NCBI RefSeq assembly: GCF_000964085.1
Contig: NZ_JZRB01000046.1
Coordinates: forward strand, 1 to 64,000
Source: Luteibacter yeojuensis
GTDB taxonomy: Bacteria; Pseudomonadota; Gammaproteobacteria; Xanthomonadales; Rhodanobacteraceae
Direction of reading: 5' to 3'
Length of the DNA stretch: 64,000 nucleotides
Shown: positions 36,725 through 45,101 of the stretch, piece after piece
Numbering within the stretch: position 1 is the first letter of the stretch
Layout: each line of letters begins with the position of its first letter
The notes under the pieces: model-generated
What the model was told of the DNA's origin: nothing
The model's input: the letters and a program-made list of their open reading frames with translations, nothing else
Databases searched by the model: none
Program-made: the position numbers and the translations under genes

Positions 36725-37509
36725 GCCTGCAGTTCCTTCGCGTAAAGGCGATGGAGGTGTTCGTTGATGCGGCGCGACGCGATGGGCGCTGGCGCGTCGT
36801 CGCTGAAGCGGGCCACGTCGATGTCATCGCCCACGCGCAGGTGCATGTGCACGCGGCGGTCGGGGATGCGGTACCACGGCTCGGCCTTGGTGAGCGTCGT
36901 GGGCACGACCGTAACGAACACGGGCGTGATGACCTTCGCGCCACGCACGGCGATGGCGGCGGCACCGCGATGGAACACCGGTGATTCCCCCGGGGTGGTG
37001 CGCGTGCCTTCGGGGAAGATGATGAGCGTCTGGCCATCGCGCAGCACGTCGGCCGCGCGGTCGAGCATCTCGGCGCTGCCGTCGTTGCTGATGTACTGCG
37101 CGGTCCTGACGGGGCCGCGCATGAACGGGTTCTCCCACAGCTTGTGCTTCACGACGCAGTTGGCGTCGGGCACGTGGCCGAGGATGAACACCACGTCGAT
37201 GAGCGAGGGGTGGTTCGCCACGATCATCTGGCCGGGGCGGCCGAGCTTCTCCAGTCCTTCGAACTGGTAGGTGAGCACGCCCGTGCGGGCCATGAACTGG
37301 GAGTGCATCCAGAACGCCCGGCCCACCGTGCGGCGCGCGCGGCGGCGGCGCACCTCCATGGGGGCCGGCCAGTGCATCACCACGGGGAGCACGAACGCGC
37401 GCAGCACCAGCCCGCCCAGGCCGAAGAAGGCGAAGGAGAGGGCGGTGAATACGAAGCGGCTGGCCCAGGCATCGGTGCGGCGCTTCGTCGTGGTGGCGGC
37501 GAGGTGCAT
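36721..37509 (-). CDS. 1-acyl-glycerol-3-phosphate-type acyltransferase (PlsC family)
   Basis: A 262-residue acyltransferase with one N-terminal membrane segment (about 22-48). It carries the HX4D motif in VANHPSLIDVV, the FPEGTRTTPGE block and a PVFVTVVP segment, all usual for the PlsC family. In pigment clusters this enzyme is thought to attach the aryl-polyene chain to a lipid or sugar-lipid head group. It overlaps the following fusion gene by four bases (ATGA) and starts nine bases after the ketosynthase stop. The acceptor is not known. Confidence 0.85.
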   Translation of the reverse strand: MHLAATTTKRRTDAWASRFVFTALSFAFFGLGGLVLRAFVLPVVMHWPAPMEVRRRRARRTVGRAFWMHSQFMARTGVLTYQFEGLEKLGRPGQMIVANHPSLIDVVFILGHVPDANCVVKHKLWENPFMRGPVRTAQYISNDGSAEMLDRAADVLRDGQTLIIFPEGTRTTPGESPVFHRGAAAIAVRGAKVITPVFVTVVPTTLTKAEPWYRIPDRRVHMHLRVGDDIDVARFSDDAPAPIASRRINEHLHRLYAKELQA

Positions 37510-37518
37510 GGTCGGTGG

Positions 37519-38757
37519 CTAGGCGTCGGTGGCGGCGTCGGGCTCATGGTAACGCCGGATGACCAGCGCTGCGCAGCTTCCCCCGAAACCGAAGCTGTTG
37601 GACAGCACGGCGTCGGCGCGTGCCTCGCGGTCGGCGTCGAGCAGGGGCGCGTCGGCAAAGGCCTCGTCGAGCTGCCGCGGCGGCGCGCCGGCCAGCAGCA
37701 CGCCGCGTTCGATCATGCCGATGGCCGCGATGGCGTCCAGCGCGCCGGCCGCGGCCGGGGCGTGGCCCACCAGGCCCTTGATGGACGACATCCACGGCAC
37801 CGCGTGGCCGCGGTCGCCGAAGACGCGGCGCAGGGCCTCCCATTCGGCCAGATCGCCCTGCACCGTGGCGCAGGCGTGGGTGTTCACGTAATCGGGGATG
37901 ACGCCGGCCAGGTCGATGGCCTGGTGCATGGCCTCGGCCATGCCGTCGGCGTTGGGGCTCACCATGCCGTCCGGATCCGAGGCCGCGCCGTAGCCCGCCA
38001 GTTCCGCGAGGATGGTGGCGCCGCGGGCCAGGGCGTGGTCCAGCGATTCCAGTACCAGCACGCCAGCGCCGCCGCCCAGGAGGAGGCCATCGCGGTCGGC
38101 ATCGTACGGCGTGGAGACGCGGCTGCCGGCCACGCTGGTGGTCGAGAGGGCGTTCATCACGTCGAAGCTCATGGAGGCCTTGTCGTGCAGTTCTTCGGCG
38201 CCGCCGCACACCACGATCTCCTGCCGGCCGAGCTGGATCAGCTCCATGGCCTGGCCGATGGCGTGGGTGGCGCTCGTGCAGGCCGAGCCCACGGTGAAGC
38301 TGCGGCCGCCGAAGCCGAACGCATGGACCAACGTCGCGGCCACGGCACTGCCCATGGTGCGGGTCGTGGTGAACGGCGAGATGCGGCCGTAGCCCTTCGC
38401 CTGGTAGGTGGCGAGGCCGGTTTCGTACTCGGAGAGCGCCGAGGCGGCGCCCATGACGAGGCCTACATCGCGCTCGCGGATGCGGGTGCCATCGAGCCCT
38501 GCCTCGGCGAGCGCTTCGCGGGCGGCGTGCCATGCGTACTCGGCGGCTTCGGGGAAATAGCGGCGTAGCTTGCGCGGCGGCGGTTCGAGGCCGTCCATGT
38601 CGGCAGGTGCGGCCACGCGGCAACGCATGCCCAGCGCCGCATAGCCCGGCATGTCGCGGAAGCCGTCGCGGCCTGCGCGCAGGCCCTCGAACAGGGCGTC
38701 GCGTCCCGCGCCCAGGCACGAGACGGCACCCATGCCGGTGACGACGACACGACGCAT
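37519..38757 (-). CDS. beta-ketoacyl-ACP synthase (ApeO/FabB-like)
   Basis: A 412-residue ketosynthase of the thiolase fold. The active site is complete: Cys160 in VGSACTSATHAIG, histidine in NTHACATVQGD and histidine in KGLVGHAPAAAG. A chain-length-factor that has lost the cysteine is therefore not what this gene encodes, although it may still pair with a partner as characterised ApeO does. It would condense malonyl-ACP with the growing aryl-polyene. Its start shares one base with the stop of the other ketosynthase gene. Confidence 0.9.
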   Translation of the reverse strand: MRRVVVTGMGAVSCLGAGRDALFEGLRAGRDGFRDMPGYAALGMRCRVAAPADMDGLEPPPRKLRRYFPEAAEYAWHAAREALAEAGLDGTRIRERDVGLVMGAASALSEYETGLATYQAKGYGRISPFTTTRTMGSAVAATLVHAFGFGGRSFTVGSACTSATHAIGQAMELIQLGRQEIVVCGGAEELHDKASMSFDVMNALSTTSVAGSRVSTPYDADRDGLLLGGGAGVLVLESLDHALARGATILAELAGYGAASDPDGMVSPNADGMAEAMHQAIDLAGVIPDYVNTHACATVQGDLAEWEALRRVFGDRGHAVPWMSSIKGLVGHAPAAAGALDAIAAIGMIERGVLLAGAPPRQLDEAFADAPLLDADREARADAVLSNSFGFGGSCAALVIRRYHEPDAATDA

Positions 38758-39998
38758 CAAGCGTGCGCCTTGAAGATCAGCGACGTGTTGATGCCGCCGA
38801 AGGCGAAGTTGTTGTTCATCACATGGCTGGTGCGGATATCGCGGCCCTCGCCCGTGACGTAGTCGAGCGCGGCGCATTCGGCGTCCGGCGCGTCGAGGTT
38901 GATCGTGGGCGCGAACCAGCCGTGCCGCATCATCTCGATGGCCCACCAGCTTTCCAGCGCGCCGCAGGCGCCAAGCGTGTGGCCCACGTAGCTCTTCATC
39001 GAGCTGATGGGCACGCCGCCGCCCAGCACGTCATGCGTGGCGTGGCTCTCGGCGACGTCGCCGCGGTCGGTGGCGGTGCCGTGTGCGCTGACATACCCGA
39101 TGGCCGAGGGCTCCAGCGCCGCGTCGGCCAGCGCCATGCGCATGGCCGCGGCCATCGTTTCACGCGTGGGCTGCGTGATGTGCGCGCCGTCGGAGTTCGT
39201 GCCGAAGCCCACCACCTCCGCGTAGATGCGCGCGCCGCGCGCCACGGCGTGGTCGTAATCCTCGAGCACCAGTGTCACGGCGCCTTCGCCCACGACGAGG
39301 CCGTCGCGCTTGCCGTCGAACGGGCGCGGCGTGAGCGCGGGGGTGTCGTTGCGCGTGCTGGTGGCGAACAGCGTATCGAACACCGCGGCGCCGGGGCCGG
39401 AGAGTTCCTCGGCGCCACCGCACAGCATCAGCTTCTGCTTGCCCTGCTGGATGGCCTCGTAACCGTAGCCGATGGCCTGGCTGCCCGAGGTGCACGCGCT
39501 GCTGGTGGTGATGACGCGGCCCTTCAGGCCGAAGAACACGCCGACGTTCACCGCCGTGGTGTGCGCCATCATCTGGATGTAGCTGGTGGCCGTCACGCCC
39601 TGCATCGAGCCGGTTTCCAGCATGCGGCCGACGGTGCGCGCCGGCTCGATGCTGCCGCCCGACGAGCCATAGGCCACGCCCATGCGGCCATCGCGGATGC
39701 TTTCATCGTTGAGCAGGCCGGCGTCTGCCAGGGCGCGCTCGCTCGCCGCGGTGGCCAGCAGCGCCACGCGGCCCATCGAGCGCGTGTGCTTGCGCGACCA
39801 GTGCGCGGGCGGGGCGAAATCGTCGACGGGCACGCCGAGGCGGCCGTTCAGGGCGTCGAAGTAATCCCATTCGCCCATGCGGCGCACGGCATTGCGGAAC
39901 TCGCGCAGGCGCGGTTCGATCGTGGCCCAGTCGTTGCCCAGCGGCGTGATGCCGCCCATGCCGGTGACGACGACGCGTTTCGGTGCCGTGGTGTTCAT
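38757..39998 (-). CDS. beta-ketoacyl-ACP synthase (ApeR/FabF-like)
   Basis: A 413-residue ketosynthase. Cys169 lies in TSSACTSGSQAIG, with histidines in SAHGTATDRGD and KSYVGHTLGACG, giving the full Cys-His-His triad. MGGITPLGNDWATIEPRL begins the protein in FabF style. It corresponds to ApeR and would prime or extend the polyene chain on the acyl carrier protein. The start overlaps the exporter stop by four bases. Having two complete ketosynthases in one unit is normal for this cluster type. Confidence 0.9.
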   Translation of the reverse strand: MNTTAPKRVVVTGMGGITPLGNDWATIEPRLREFRNAVRRMGEWDYFDALNGRLGVPVDDFAPPAHWSRKHTRSMGRVALLATAASERALADAGLLNDESIRDGRMGVAYGSSGGSIEPARTVGRMLETGSMQGVTATSYIQMMAHTTAVNVGVFFGLKGRVITTSSACTSGSQAIGYGYEAIQQGKQKLMLCGGAEELSGPGAAVFDTLFATSTRNDTPALTPRPFDGKRDGLVVGEGAVTLVLEDYDHAVARGARIYAEVVGFGTNSDGAHITQPTRETMAAAMRMALADAALEPSAIGYVSAHGTATDRGDVAESHATHDVLGGGVPISSMKSYVGHTLGACGALESWWAIEMMRHGWFAPTINLDAPDAECAALDYVTGEGRDIRTSHVMNNNFAFGGINTSLIFKAHA

Positions 39999-42358
39999 GC
40001 TTGCGGTCCCGCTGGCGAAGGTGCGCTCACCGGTGCGAGGAGGGCGGTGAAGCCAATGCCCAGCAGCAGGGTGAGCCCAAAATGTTGCAAGGCGGGCATC
40101 GTACTCAACGCGAGCAGCCCGAACGAGAGGAGGGCGGTGACGGCCGACAGCAGCACGCCCGCATAGGCGGCGCCCGGCGTATGCGCCGAATGGGGCTCGC
40201 CTTCGCGCAGGAAGACGGCGTAGTTGGCGCCGACGCCGAGCACGAGCATCAGTGCCATGAGGTGGAACAGTGTGAGCGGCTGGCCAAGGTAGCCCAGCGC
40301 CGCGACGCTGAAGACGATGCCGGCCAGCGGCGGCAGCAGCACGCGCAGCGCGCCCTTGCGGCCGTAGCGCCACGCGAACGCGGCGGCAACAAGCAGCATG
40401 GCCGCGCCCAGCCACACGCTGGCGAACCCGCGGTATTCGCCGAACAGCGTGGAGATGCTGGCGGGCTTGTCGATGACCGAGACGCCGGGCAGGCCTTCCG
40501 CCATGGCGCGCATGCGCGCCACGTCGACGTCGCCCTGCGGCACCACGATGCTGCCCTTGTCCATCCACAGGTACTGGAACGGCATGTACGCCGGCACGCG
40601 CTTCCAGTCGTCGAGGGTGAAAGGCTTGCCGGGGAACGATGCGATGTATTGATCGGCCGTGGCTTCCTTGAAACCGGCTGCCACCATGTGGGAGCGCGCT
40701 TGCGCGCGATCGGCGGTGCCGCAGGAGCCATCGCGCGCGAGCGCGCCCCCACAGAAAACGTGGGCGACGGCGGCCGCATTGGCCGCCTGGCGCTTTTGCG
40801 ACGGCAGCATGCCGCTCACGCCGGTCCACGCGATGCCTTCGGCTTCGAGGCGGTCGGCTAGGGCTTCTTCGTGCTGGAGCACGGCTTCGGGCGTATCGCC
40901 TTCCACCAGCCAGAACTGGCTGCCGCCGCCGTAACCGGCGATGTCGCGGATCTGGTTGGTCTGCGCTTCGAGCGAGGCGGGCGGCGAAATGAGCAGGTGG
41001 ATGTCGTCGTCGTGGCCCAGCTTCAGCCAGCCCGGGATGGCGGCGAGCACCAGCACGCCGATGACGAGGAAAGCACGGCGGCCGGAGGCCACGCGCTGCC
41101 ACGCCAGCGCGACGCGCACGAACGGCGTGGCCAGTGGGGCGTGGGCCGGTTTGCGCAGCAGCGCGGGCAGCAGCCAGAACACGCTGGCGCACGCGACGGC
41201 CATGCCGGCGATGGCGAACACCGCCATCTGGCGCAGGGCGGGGAAGGGTACGAGGGCGAGCAGGGCGTAGCCGAGCAGCGAGGTGGCCAGCGCGAGCAGC
41301 AGGGCGGGGCGCACCTGGCGCACGCCGCGCAGGGGCTCCCACGTGGGCCCCGCATTGGCGCGCGCGCACAGGTACTGGATGGAGTAATCCACCGCCTCGC
41401 CCAGCAGCGCCGCGCCGAACACCAGCGTGAGCAGGTGCAGCTGGCCGAAGACGAGGATGGTGGCCACGGTGGCGCCGACCACGCCCAGCGCTGTGGAGAG
41501 GAATGCGATGCCCAGCGGGCGCAGGGAGCGGAACACGAACAGCAGCAGGATCGCGATGCCGATGGTGGAGGTGATGCCCACCACGTGCGTGTCGCGCTCC
41601 GCGCCCGCGCGGGCGGAGGCGGCGTAGAAGATGGCCCCGGTACGCATCAGCTGCGTGCCGGGGTGCTTTGCGGTGACCTCATGCTCGGCGGCATCCAGCG
41701 CCGCCAGCGCGCGGCGCTGCACGCCATCGTCGTACGACGAGCCATCCAGCGTCGCCACCACCAGCACGTAGCTGGTGTCGTCGCGGTGCGCGGTAAGCAG
41801 GTCGTCCTCGGGCACCAGCGTGGAGCGGTTCCACGGCTGGCGGTCGAGCCAGTGCTGCAGCCAGCCGAACGGGTCGTCGCCCAGCTTCGGGCCCACGGTG
41901 GCGCCGAAGGGTTCGTTGAGGCGGCGCTTCAGCGTATCGACGGCGTTGAAGCCGGGCGCCGACAGCGCATCGCGGTCGTCGCGGGTGAGGAGGTGGAAGC
42001 GGTAGGGCAGGAACGGATTGACCAGTTGTTCCATGTCGAACGGCGGCAGCTCGGCCAGCACGTGCGCGAACACCTTGTCCTTGCCCAGCGCGGCGCCGAG
42101 GTCGCGCGCGGCGTCCTTCGCCGCATCGTCGTCCTTGTTCGCCACGAGCAGGATCATGCGATCGCCGCTGGCGCGCGAGAGGCGCTCCACGGCATCTTCC
42201 GCCAGCGCGTTGCGCTCGGTGGCCGGCAGCATGGCCAGCAGGTCGGTCTGCAGCGGCGAGGCGCCCCGGCCAAACAGCAGCCACGCGCCCAGCGCGGACA
42301 CGAGGAGCGACGCCGCGGCGAACAGCACCGCGCGGAGCGTCGTCGGCTGCGCCTTCAT
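39995..42358 (-). CDS. MMPL/RND-type exporter with an in-frame REP insertion
   Basis: A 787-residue transporter with about twelve membrane helices in two halves and two large periplasmic loops, the plan of RND-family lipid exporters (MMPL, ApeM-like). It would move the lipid-linked aryl-polyene toward the outer membrane together with the LolA-like protein encoded just before it. Helix-rich blocks are at about 240-430 and 620-775. Residues about 536-557, in the second periplasmic loop, are encoded by a family A REP doublet (40688-40752) that keeps the frame and adds a Gly/Ala/Arg-rich stretch (GGALARDGSCGTADRAQARS). The start overlaps the lolA-like stop (ATGA). Confidence 0.88.
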   Translation of the reverse strand: MKAQPTTLRAVLFAAASLLVSALGAWLLFGRGASPLQTDLLAMLPATERNALAEDAVERLSRASGDRMILLVANKDDDAAKDAARDLGAALGKDKVFAHVLAELPPFDMEQLVNPFLPYRFHLLTRDDRDALSAPGFNAVDTLKRRLNEPFGATVGPKLGDDPFGWLQHWLDRQPWNRSTLVPEDDLLTAHRDDTSYVLVVATLDGSSYDDGVQRRALAALDAAEHEVTAKHPGTQLMRTGAIFYAASARAGAERDTHVVGITSTIGIAILLLFVFRSLRPLGIAFLSTALGVVGATVATILVFGQLHLLTLVFGAALLGEAVDYSIQYLCARANAGPTWEPLRGVRQVRPALLLALATSLLGYALLALVPFPALRQMAVFAIAGMAVACASVFWLLPALLRKPAHAPLATPFVRVALAWQRVASGRRAFLVIGVLVLAAIPGWLKLGHDDDIHLLISPPASLEAQTNQIRDIAGYGGGSQFWLVEGDTPEAVLQHEEALADRLEAEGIAWTGVSGMLPSQKRQAANAAAVAHVFCGGALARDGSCGTADRAQARSHMVAAGFKEATADQYIASFPGKPFTLDDWKRVPAYMPFQYLWMDKGSIVVPQGDVDVARMRAMAEGLPGVSVIDKPASISTLFGEYRGFASVWLGAAMLLVAAAFAWRYGRKGALRVLLPPLAGIVFSVAALGYLGQPLTLFHLMALMLVLGVGANYAVFLREGEPHSAHTPGAAYAGVLLSAVTALLSFGLLALSTMPALQHFGLTLLLGIGFTALLAPVSAPSPAGPQA
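40688..40752. repeat. REP family A doublet inside the exporter gene
   Basis: The left arm GTGGGAGCGCGCTTGCGCGC-GAT and the right arm ATCGCGCGCGAGCGCGCCCC-CAC match the intergenic copies, with three changes in the right arm. Unlike the others it lies fully within a coding sequence, without a stop in the exporter frame. Confidence 0.9.
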
Positions 42359-42969
42359 TTGACGCCGAGCACCTGGCTTTCCTGCGCCGTGAGCGTGCCG
42401 GCGTCGCGCGTGCTGGCGAAGCGGATGGCGGTGGTCTCGCCGCTGGCGAGGTTCACGTCGATGGACTGCAGGAACGCATCGCCCTTCAGCGTGATGCCGG
42501 CCAGGACGCGCGCCACGCGGGCCTGCTTCGGCACGAAATGCAGCGTCCACGCATCGACCGTGCCCTCGGCCGTGATGGTGAACTGGCGCGAGGCTTCATC
42601 GGCCTTGCCCGCGAGCATGCCCTGCAGCATGCCGGAGACCTGGCTCACGCCACGGTTGCCGTCGCGCACGCGCTCGAGCTTGCCCTGCGCGTTGAGGCGG
42701 CGGGCATCGCCCGAGGTGAGCACGAGCGTGTCGTCGAACGGCTCGCGGGTATGCCACACCATGCCCTTGCCCACGACGAAGAGCAGGTCGCCCTTGCTCA
42801 CCTGCGGCTCGGCCAGGTCAGGGTTGGTGCGGCTCTGGGTGAACTCGGCCCGCACCTGCTGGTGCTTGCCCAGGTGGGCCAGCACGTCGTCGACCAGCGG
42901 GGGCGTCTGCGCATGGGCGGTGAGGCTGGCGCAGCAGAGCAGGGCGAACAGGGCGATCAGGCGACGCAT
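42355..42969 (-). CDS. LolA-like outer-membrane lipoprotein carrier of the pigment cluster (ApeL-like)
   Basis: A 204-residue periplasmic protein with a signal peptide (MRRLIALFALLCCASLTAHA, cleavage near residue 20). The mature part is LolA-like: VRAEFTQSRTNP near the N-terminus, KGDLLFVVGKGMVWHTREPF, and repeated beta-strands forming an open barrel. Such proteins (ApeL, also outer-membrane lipoprotein carrier protein-like) are thought to carry the hydrophobic pigment across the periplasm. One base overlaps the glycosyltransferase stop and four bases overlap the exporter start. Confidence 0.87.
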   Translation of the reverse strand: MRRLIALFALLCCASLTAHAQTPPLVDDVLAHLGKHQQVRAEFTQSRTNPDLAEPQVSKGDLLFVVGKGMVWHTREPFDDTLVLTSGDARRLNAQGKLERVRDGNRGVSQVSGMLQGMLAGKADEASRQFTITAEGTVDAWTLHFVPKQARVARVLAGITLKGDAFLQSIDVNLASGETTAIRFASTRDAGTLTAQESQVLGVK

Positions 42970-43754
42970 CAGGCGGTTTTCCTCGTGAGCTTGCGGTACA
43001 GCAGGCGCGGCGCACGCGGCAGCATGCCCAGCAGCAGCCGGGTGTGCATGGCCGTGATGCGGGCGTTGTCGCGCCACATGCGGAAATGGGAGAGGCCGTT
43101 TTCCGGGTAGATGACCCGGGTCGGCACGTTGCGCACCGGGACGCCGCGCCAGAACAGGCGCACCGCCACTTCGGTGTCGAAATCCATGCGCGGTGGGAAG
43201 GGCTTGCGATTCATTTCCTCGCACGTCGCCGCCAGGGGGTAGAGGCGGTAGCCCAGCATCGAGTCTTTGATGTCGAAGGACAGTGTTTCCAGCCACACGC
43301 ACGCATGCGTGAGGTAGCGGCCGTACAGGCGCGCCTTGGGGATCGATTCGTCGTACACCGGGCAACCGCAGACCATGGCGGCTGGCGCGGCCTCGGCTTC
43401 GGCCAGGAAACGCGGCACGTCGGCCGGGTCGTGCTGGCCGTCGGCGTCGATCTGCAGCACGTGGGTGTACCCGGCCTGATGGGCGGCACGGAACCCCGCG
43501 GAAAGGGCCACGCCCTTGCCGCCGTTGCTCGGCTGGCGGATCAGGCGCAGGTCATCGCGCCCGGCGACCAGGTCGTCGAGGATGCGGCGGGTTTCGTCAT
43601 TGGAGCCATCGTCCACGATGAGGACGGGCAGGCCGTGCGCGGCGAGGGCATTGGCCGTGGCCGCGATGGTGCGGCCATGGTTGTAGATGGGCACGACCGC
43701 GCAGGGCGAGAAACTGCGTGCCGCGTCAGCGCGCGGTCCTGCCGGGCCCACCAT
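42969..43754 (-). CDS. family 2 glycosyltransferase of the pigment cluster
   Basis: A 261-residue GT2 enzyme. VVPIYNHGRTIAATANALAA starts the domain, VDDGSNDETRRIL and QIDADGQHDP hold the aspartates that bind the nucleotide sugar and metal, and MDFDTEVAVRLFWRGVPVRNV completes the GT-A fold. It may add a sugar to the aryl-polyene or its lipid carrier. In several characterised clusters glycosyl- and acyltransferase are one chain (ApeJ); here they are separate genes. Six bases separate it from the carrier protein gene. Confidence 0.88.
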   Translation of the reverse strand: MVGPAGPRADAARSFSPCAVVPIYNHGRTIAATANALAAHGLPVLIVDDGSNDETRRILDDLVAGRDDLRLIRQPSNGGKGVALSAGFRAAHQAGYTHVLQIDADGQHDPADVPRFLAEAEAAPAAMVCGCPVYDESIPKARLYGRYLTHACVWLETLSFDIKDSMLGYRLYPLAATCEEMNRKPFPPRMDFDTEVAVRLFWRGVPVRNVPTRVIYPENGLSHFRMWRDNARITAMHTRLLLGMLPRAPRLLYRKLTRKTA

Positions 43755-43760
43755 GCGCTA

Positions 43761-44030
43761 TCAGCGGGCGACCAGCTGCTGCACGGTGGCGACGACATCG
43801 CCCACGGTGCGCACGCTCTTGAAGTCCTCGGGCTTGATCCGGGTGCCAGTCATGTCCTGCACCTGGATGGCCAGGTCGATCGCGTCGATGCTGTCCAGTT
43901 CCAGGTCGGTGAAGAGGTTGGCCTCCGGGGTCACCTTCGCCGGGTCGATCTCGAACGTCTCGTGCAGGACGGTGCGGAGGCGAGCCAGGATGTCATCTTG
44001 ATTGAAGGTTTCGGCGGGGATCGCGCTCAT
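43761..44030 (-). CDS. acyl carrier protein (ApeE/F-like)
   Basis: An 89-residue acyl carrier protein. The phosphopantetheine-bearing serine is Ser47 in LELDSIDAIDLAIQ. It is acidic and helical, with normal length for type II systems. It is the first gene of the aryl-polyene operon and holds the growing chain. Only one carrier is found here; other clusters often have two. The ribosome-binding site is weak, and the non-coding region upstream must hold the operon's promoter. Confidence 0.92.
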   Translation of the reverse strand: MSAIPAETFNQDDILARLRTVLHETFEIDPAKVTPEANLFTDLELDSIDAIDLAIQVQDMTGTRIKPEDFKSVRTVGDVVATVQQLVAR

Positions 44031-45047
44031 AAGCTCGGTAAGTCCATTTCAACCCCCAATGGCGTGCCGGGCCGCCCACAAGGGGCAAAACTCCGGGTAA
44101 CGCCGCCGGGGCGACGAAGGTCATGATCATAAGTTGGTGGACCCGCCACGCGGCGGACTTCCCCTCTGCCCAAAAGGCCCATGCAGGCAACGCCTTACAA
44201 GACCCCGGGTGGGGCAAAGTGTAGCAGAACATGGCCGCGGGGAACCGCTGGGCGCACATTCCTGCGAGCCACCCCGCAAACCGCGCCGTGGCGCCATTTC
44301 GGGCGAACAAAGGTTCCTCGAGCATTGCCTCAATTGGCGGCGCGCCTGCAATCGGTTCATTCGCTAACGGCGAATGCATGCAACCAGCGGCTTGCGCCGC
44401 CTCAGGCTGGTGGGGTTACGGTGGTCGGGGGCGGGCAGGCCCTTGGGGCCGCCAGTCGCGGACCTTCGGACCGGGCCGTAGTGCCGCTGTCGCGATAACC
44501 GATACGTCTGGCGGCCCTCCGCTCATGTCGGCCCCAAGGGCCTGCCCGCCCCCGAGCCGATGCGCCGCGTTTCGTGTGGCACAAGCAGGTGCCTCGTGGC
44601 GCTTCGCTCCCTCAGGCGTATGGCGCGCGCATGCGCGGATAGATCCAGGCCCGGCGGATCGCGGCCGCTCGGAATTCGCCGTGGCGCGCGGCGTCCCAGT
44701 CAGCCCAAGGCGAGCTGCCGTCGGCGATGGATTAGTTTCGCTTGCCCACTACGTAGCGCGACGGAAGGCTCGCCTCGCTACCCCGCTCCTGCCCCACGAA
44801 ACGAGACGAATGGACTCGGCGGCGGGTGGGCCGCTGGGGCCGACATGAGCGGAGGGCCGCGCAACGCCATGCCATGGCGATAGCGGTGCTACGGCCCGGT
44901 CCGAAGGTCCGCGACTGGCGGCCCCGGCGGTCCACCCGCCGCCGACCGCCGAACCCCTGCCAGCCTGAGGCGGCGCAAGCCGCTGGTCTCATGCATTCGC
45001 GCACGCGAATGAACCGACACCCAGGCGTGATGCAGCGACCGAAGAAT
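44031..45047. other. gene-free region upstream of the aryl-polyene operon
   Basis: About 1 kb without a convincing gene. 44031-44351 should contain the operon promoter; TACACT (minus strand, 44218-44223) is a possible -10 with no good -35. 44352-45017 is a large inverted repeat described separately. Short frames here are arginine- and glycine-rich on both strands and have no ribosome-binding sites. Confidence 0.6.
44352..45017. repeat. large inverted-repeat structure, arms of about 205 bp
   Basis: The left arm (44352-44556) and right arm (44815-45017) are similar when one is reverse-complemented. They share, in order, TCGGTTCATTCGC, GCGAATGCATG, ACCAGCGGCTTGCGCCGCCT, CCGCCAGTCGCGGACCTTCG and GCGGCCCTCCGCTCATGTCG. 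Similarity continues weakly inward (CGTTTCGTG) to about 44592 and 44782. The ends TCGGTTCATTCGC / GCGAATGAACCGA are exact. No transposase is encoded. It may be two head-to-head copies of a dispersed repeat or a large non-autonomous element. Confidence 0.8.
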
Positions 45048-45079
45048 AAAAAAGCTACCGGATTGCGCCGGTGGCTTTT
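45048..45079 (-). terminator. Rho-independent terminator of leucine dehydrogenase
   Basis: On the minus strand, AGCCACCGG / CCGGTAGCT pair around a six-base loop and are followed by TTTTTTATT. The other side also has a T run, so it may work in both directions. Confidence 0.88.
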
Positions 45080-45101
45080 AAGTGCCAGGTGGCTAGCGGG
45101 C

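Noticed and set aside
40871-42988. Long plus-strand frame of 705 codons opposite the exporter
   Set aside because: Arg/His/Gln-rich antisense frame; the exporter and LolA-like genes are clear on the minus strand.
43993-44379. 128-codon minus-strand frame overlapping the carrier protein start
   Set aside because: It has no ribosome-binding site, begins in the inverted repeat and overlaps a definite ACP gene in another frame.
44352-45017. Insertion sequence
   Set aside because: Despite long inverted arms there is no transposase frame and no target duplication could be confirmed by eye.
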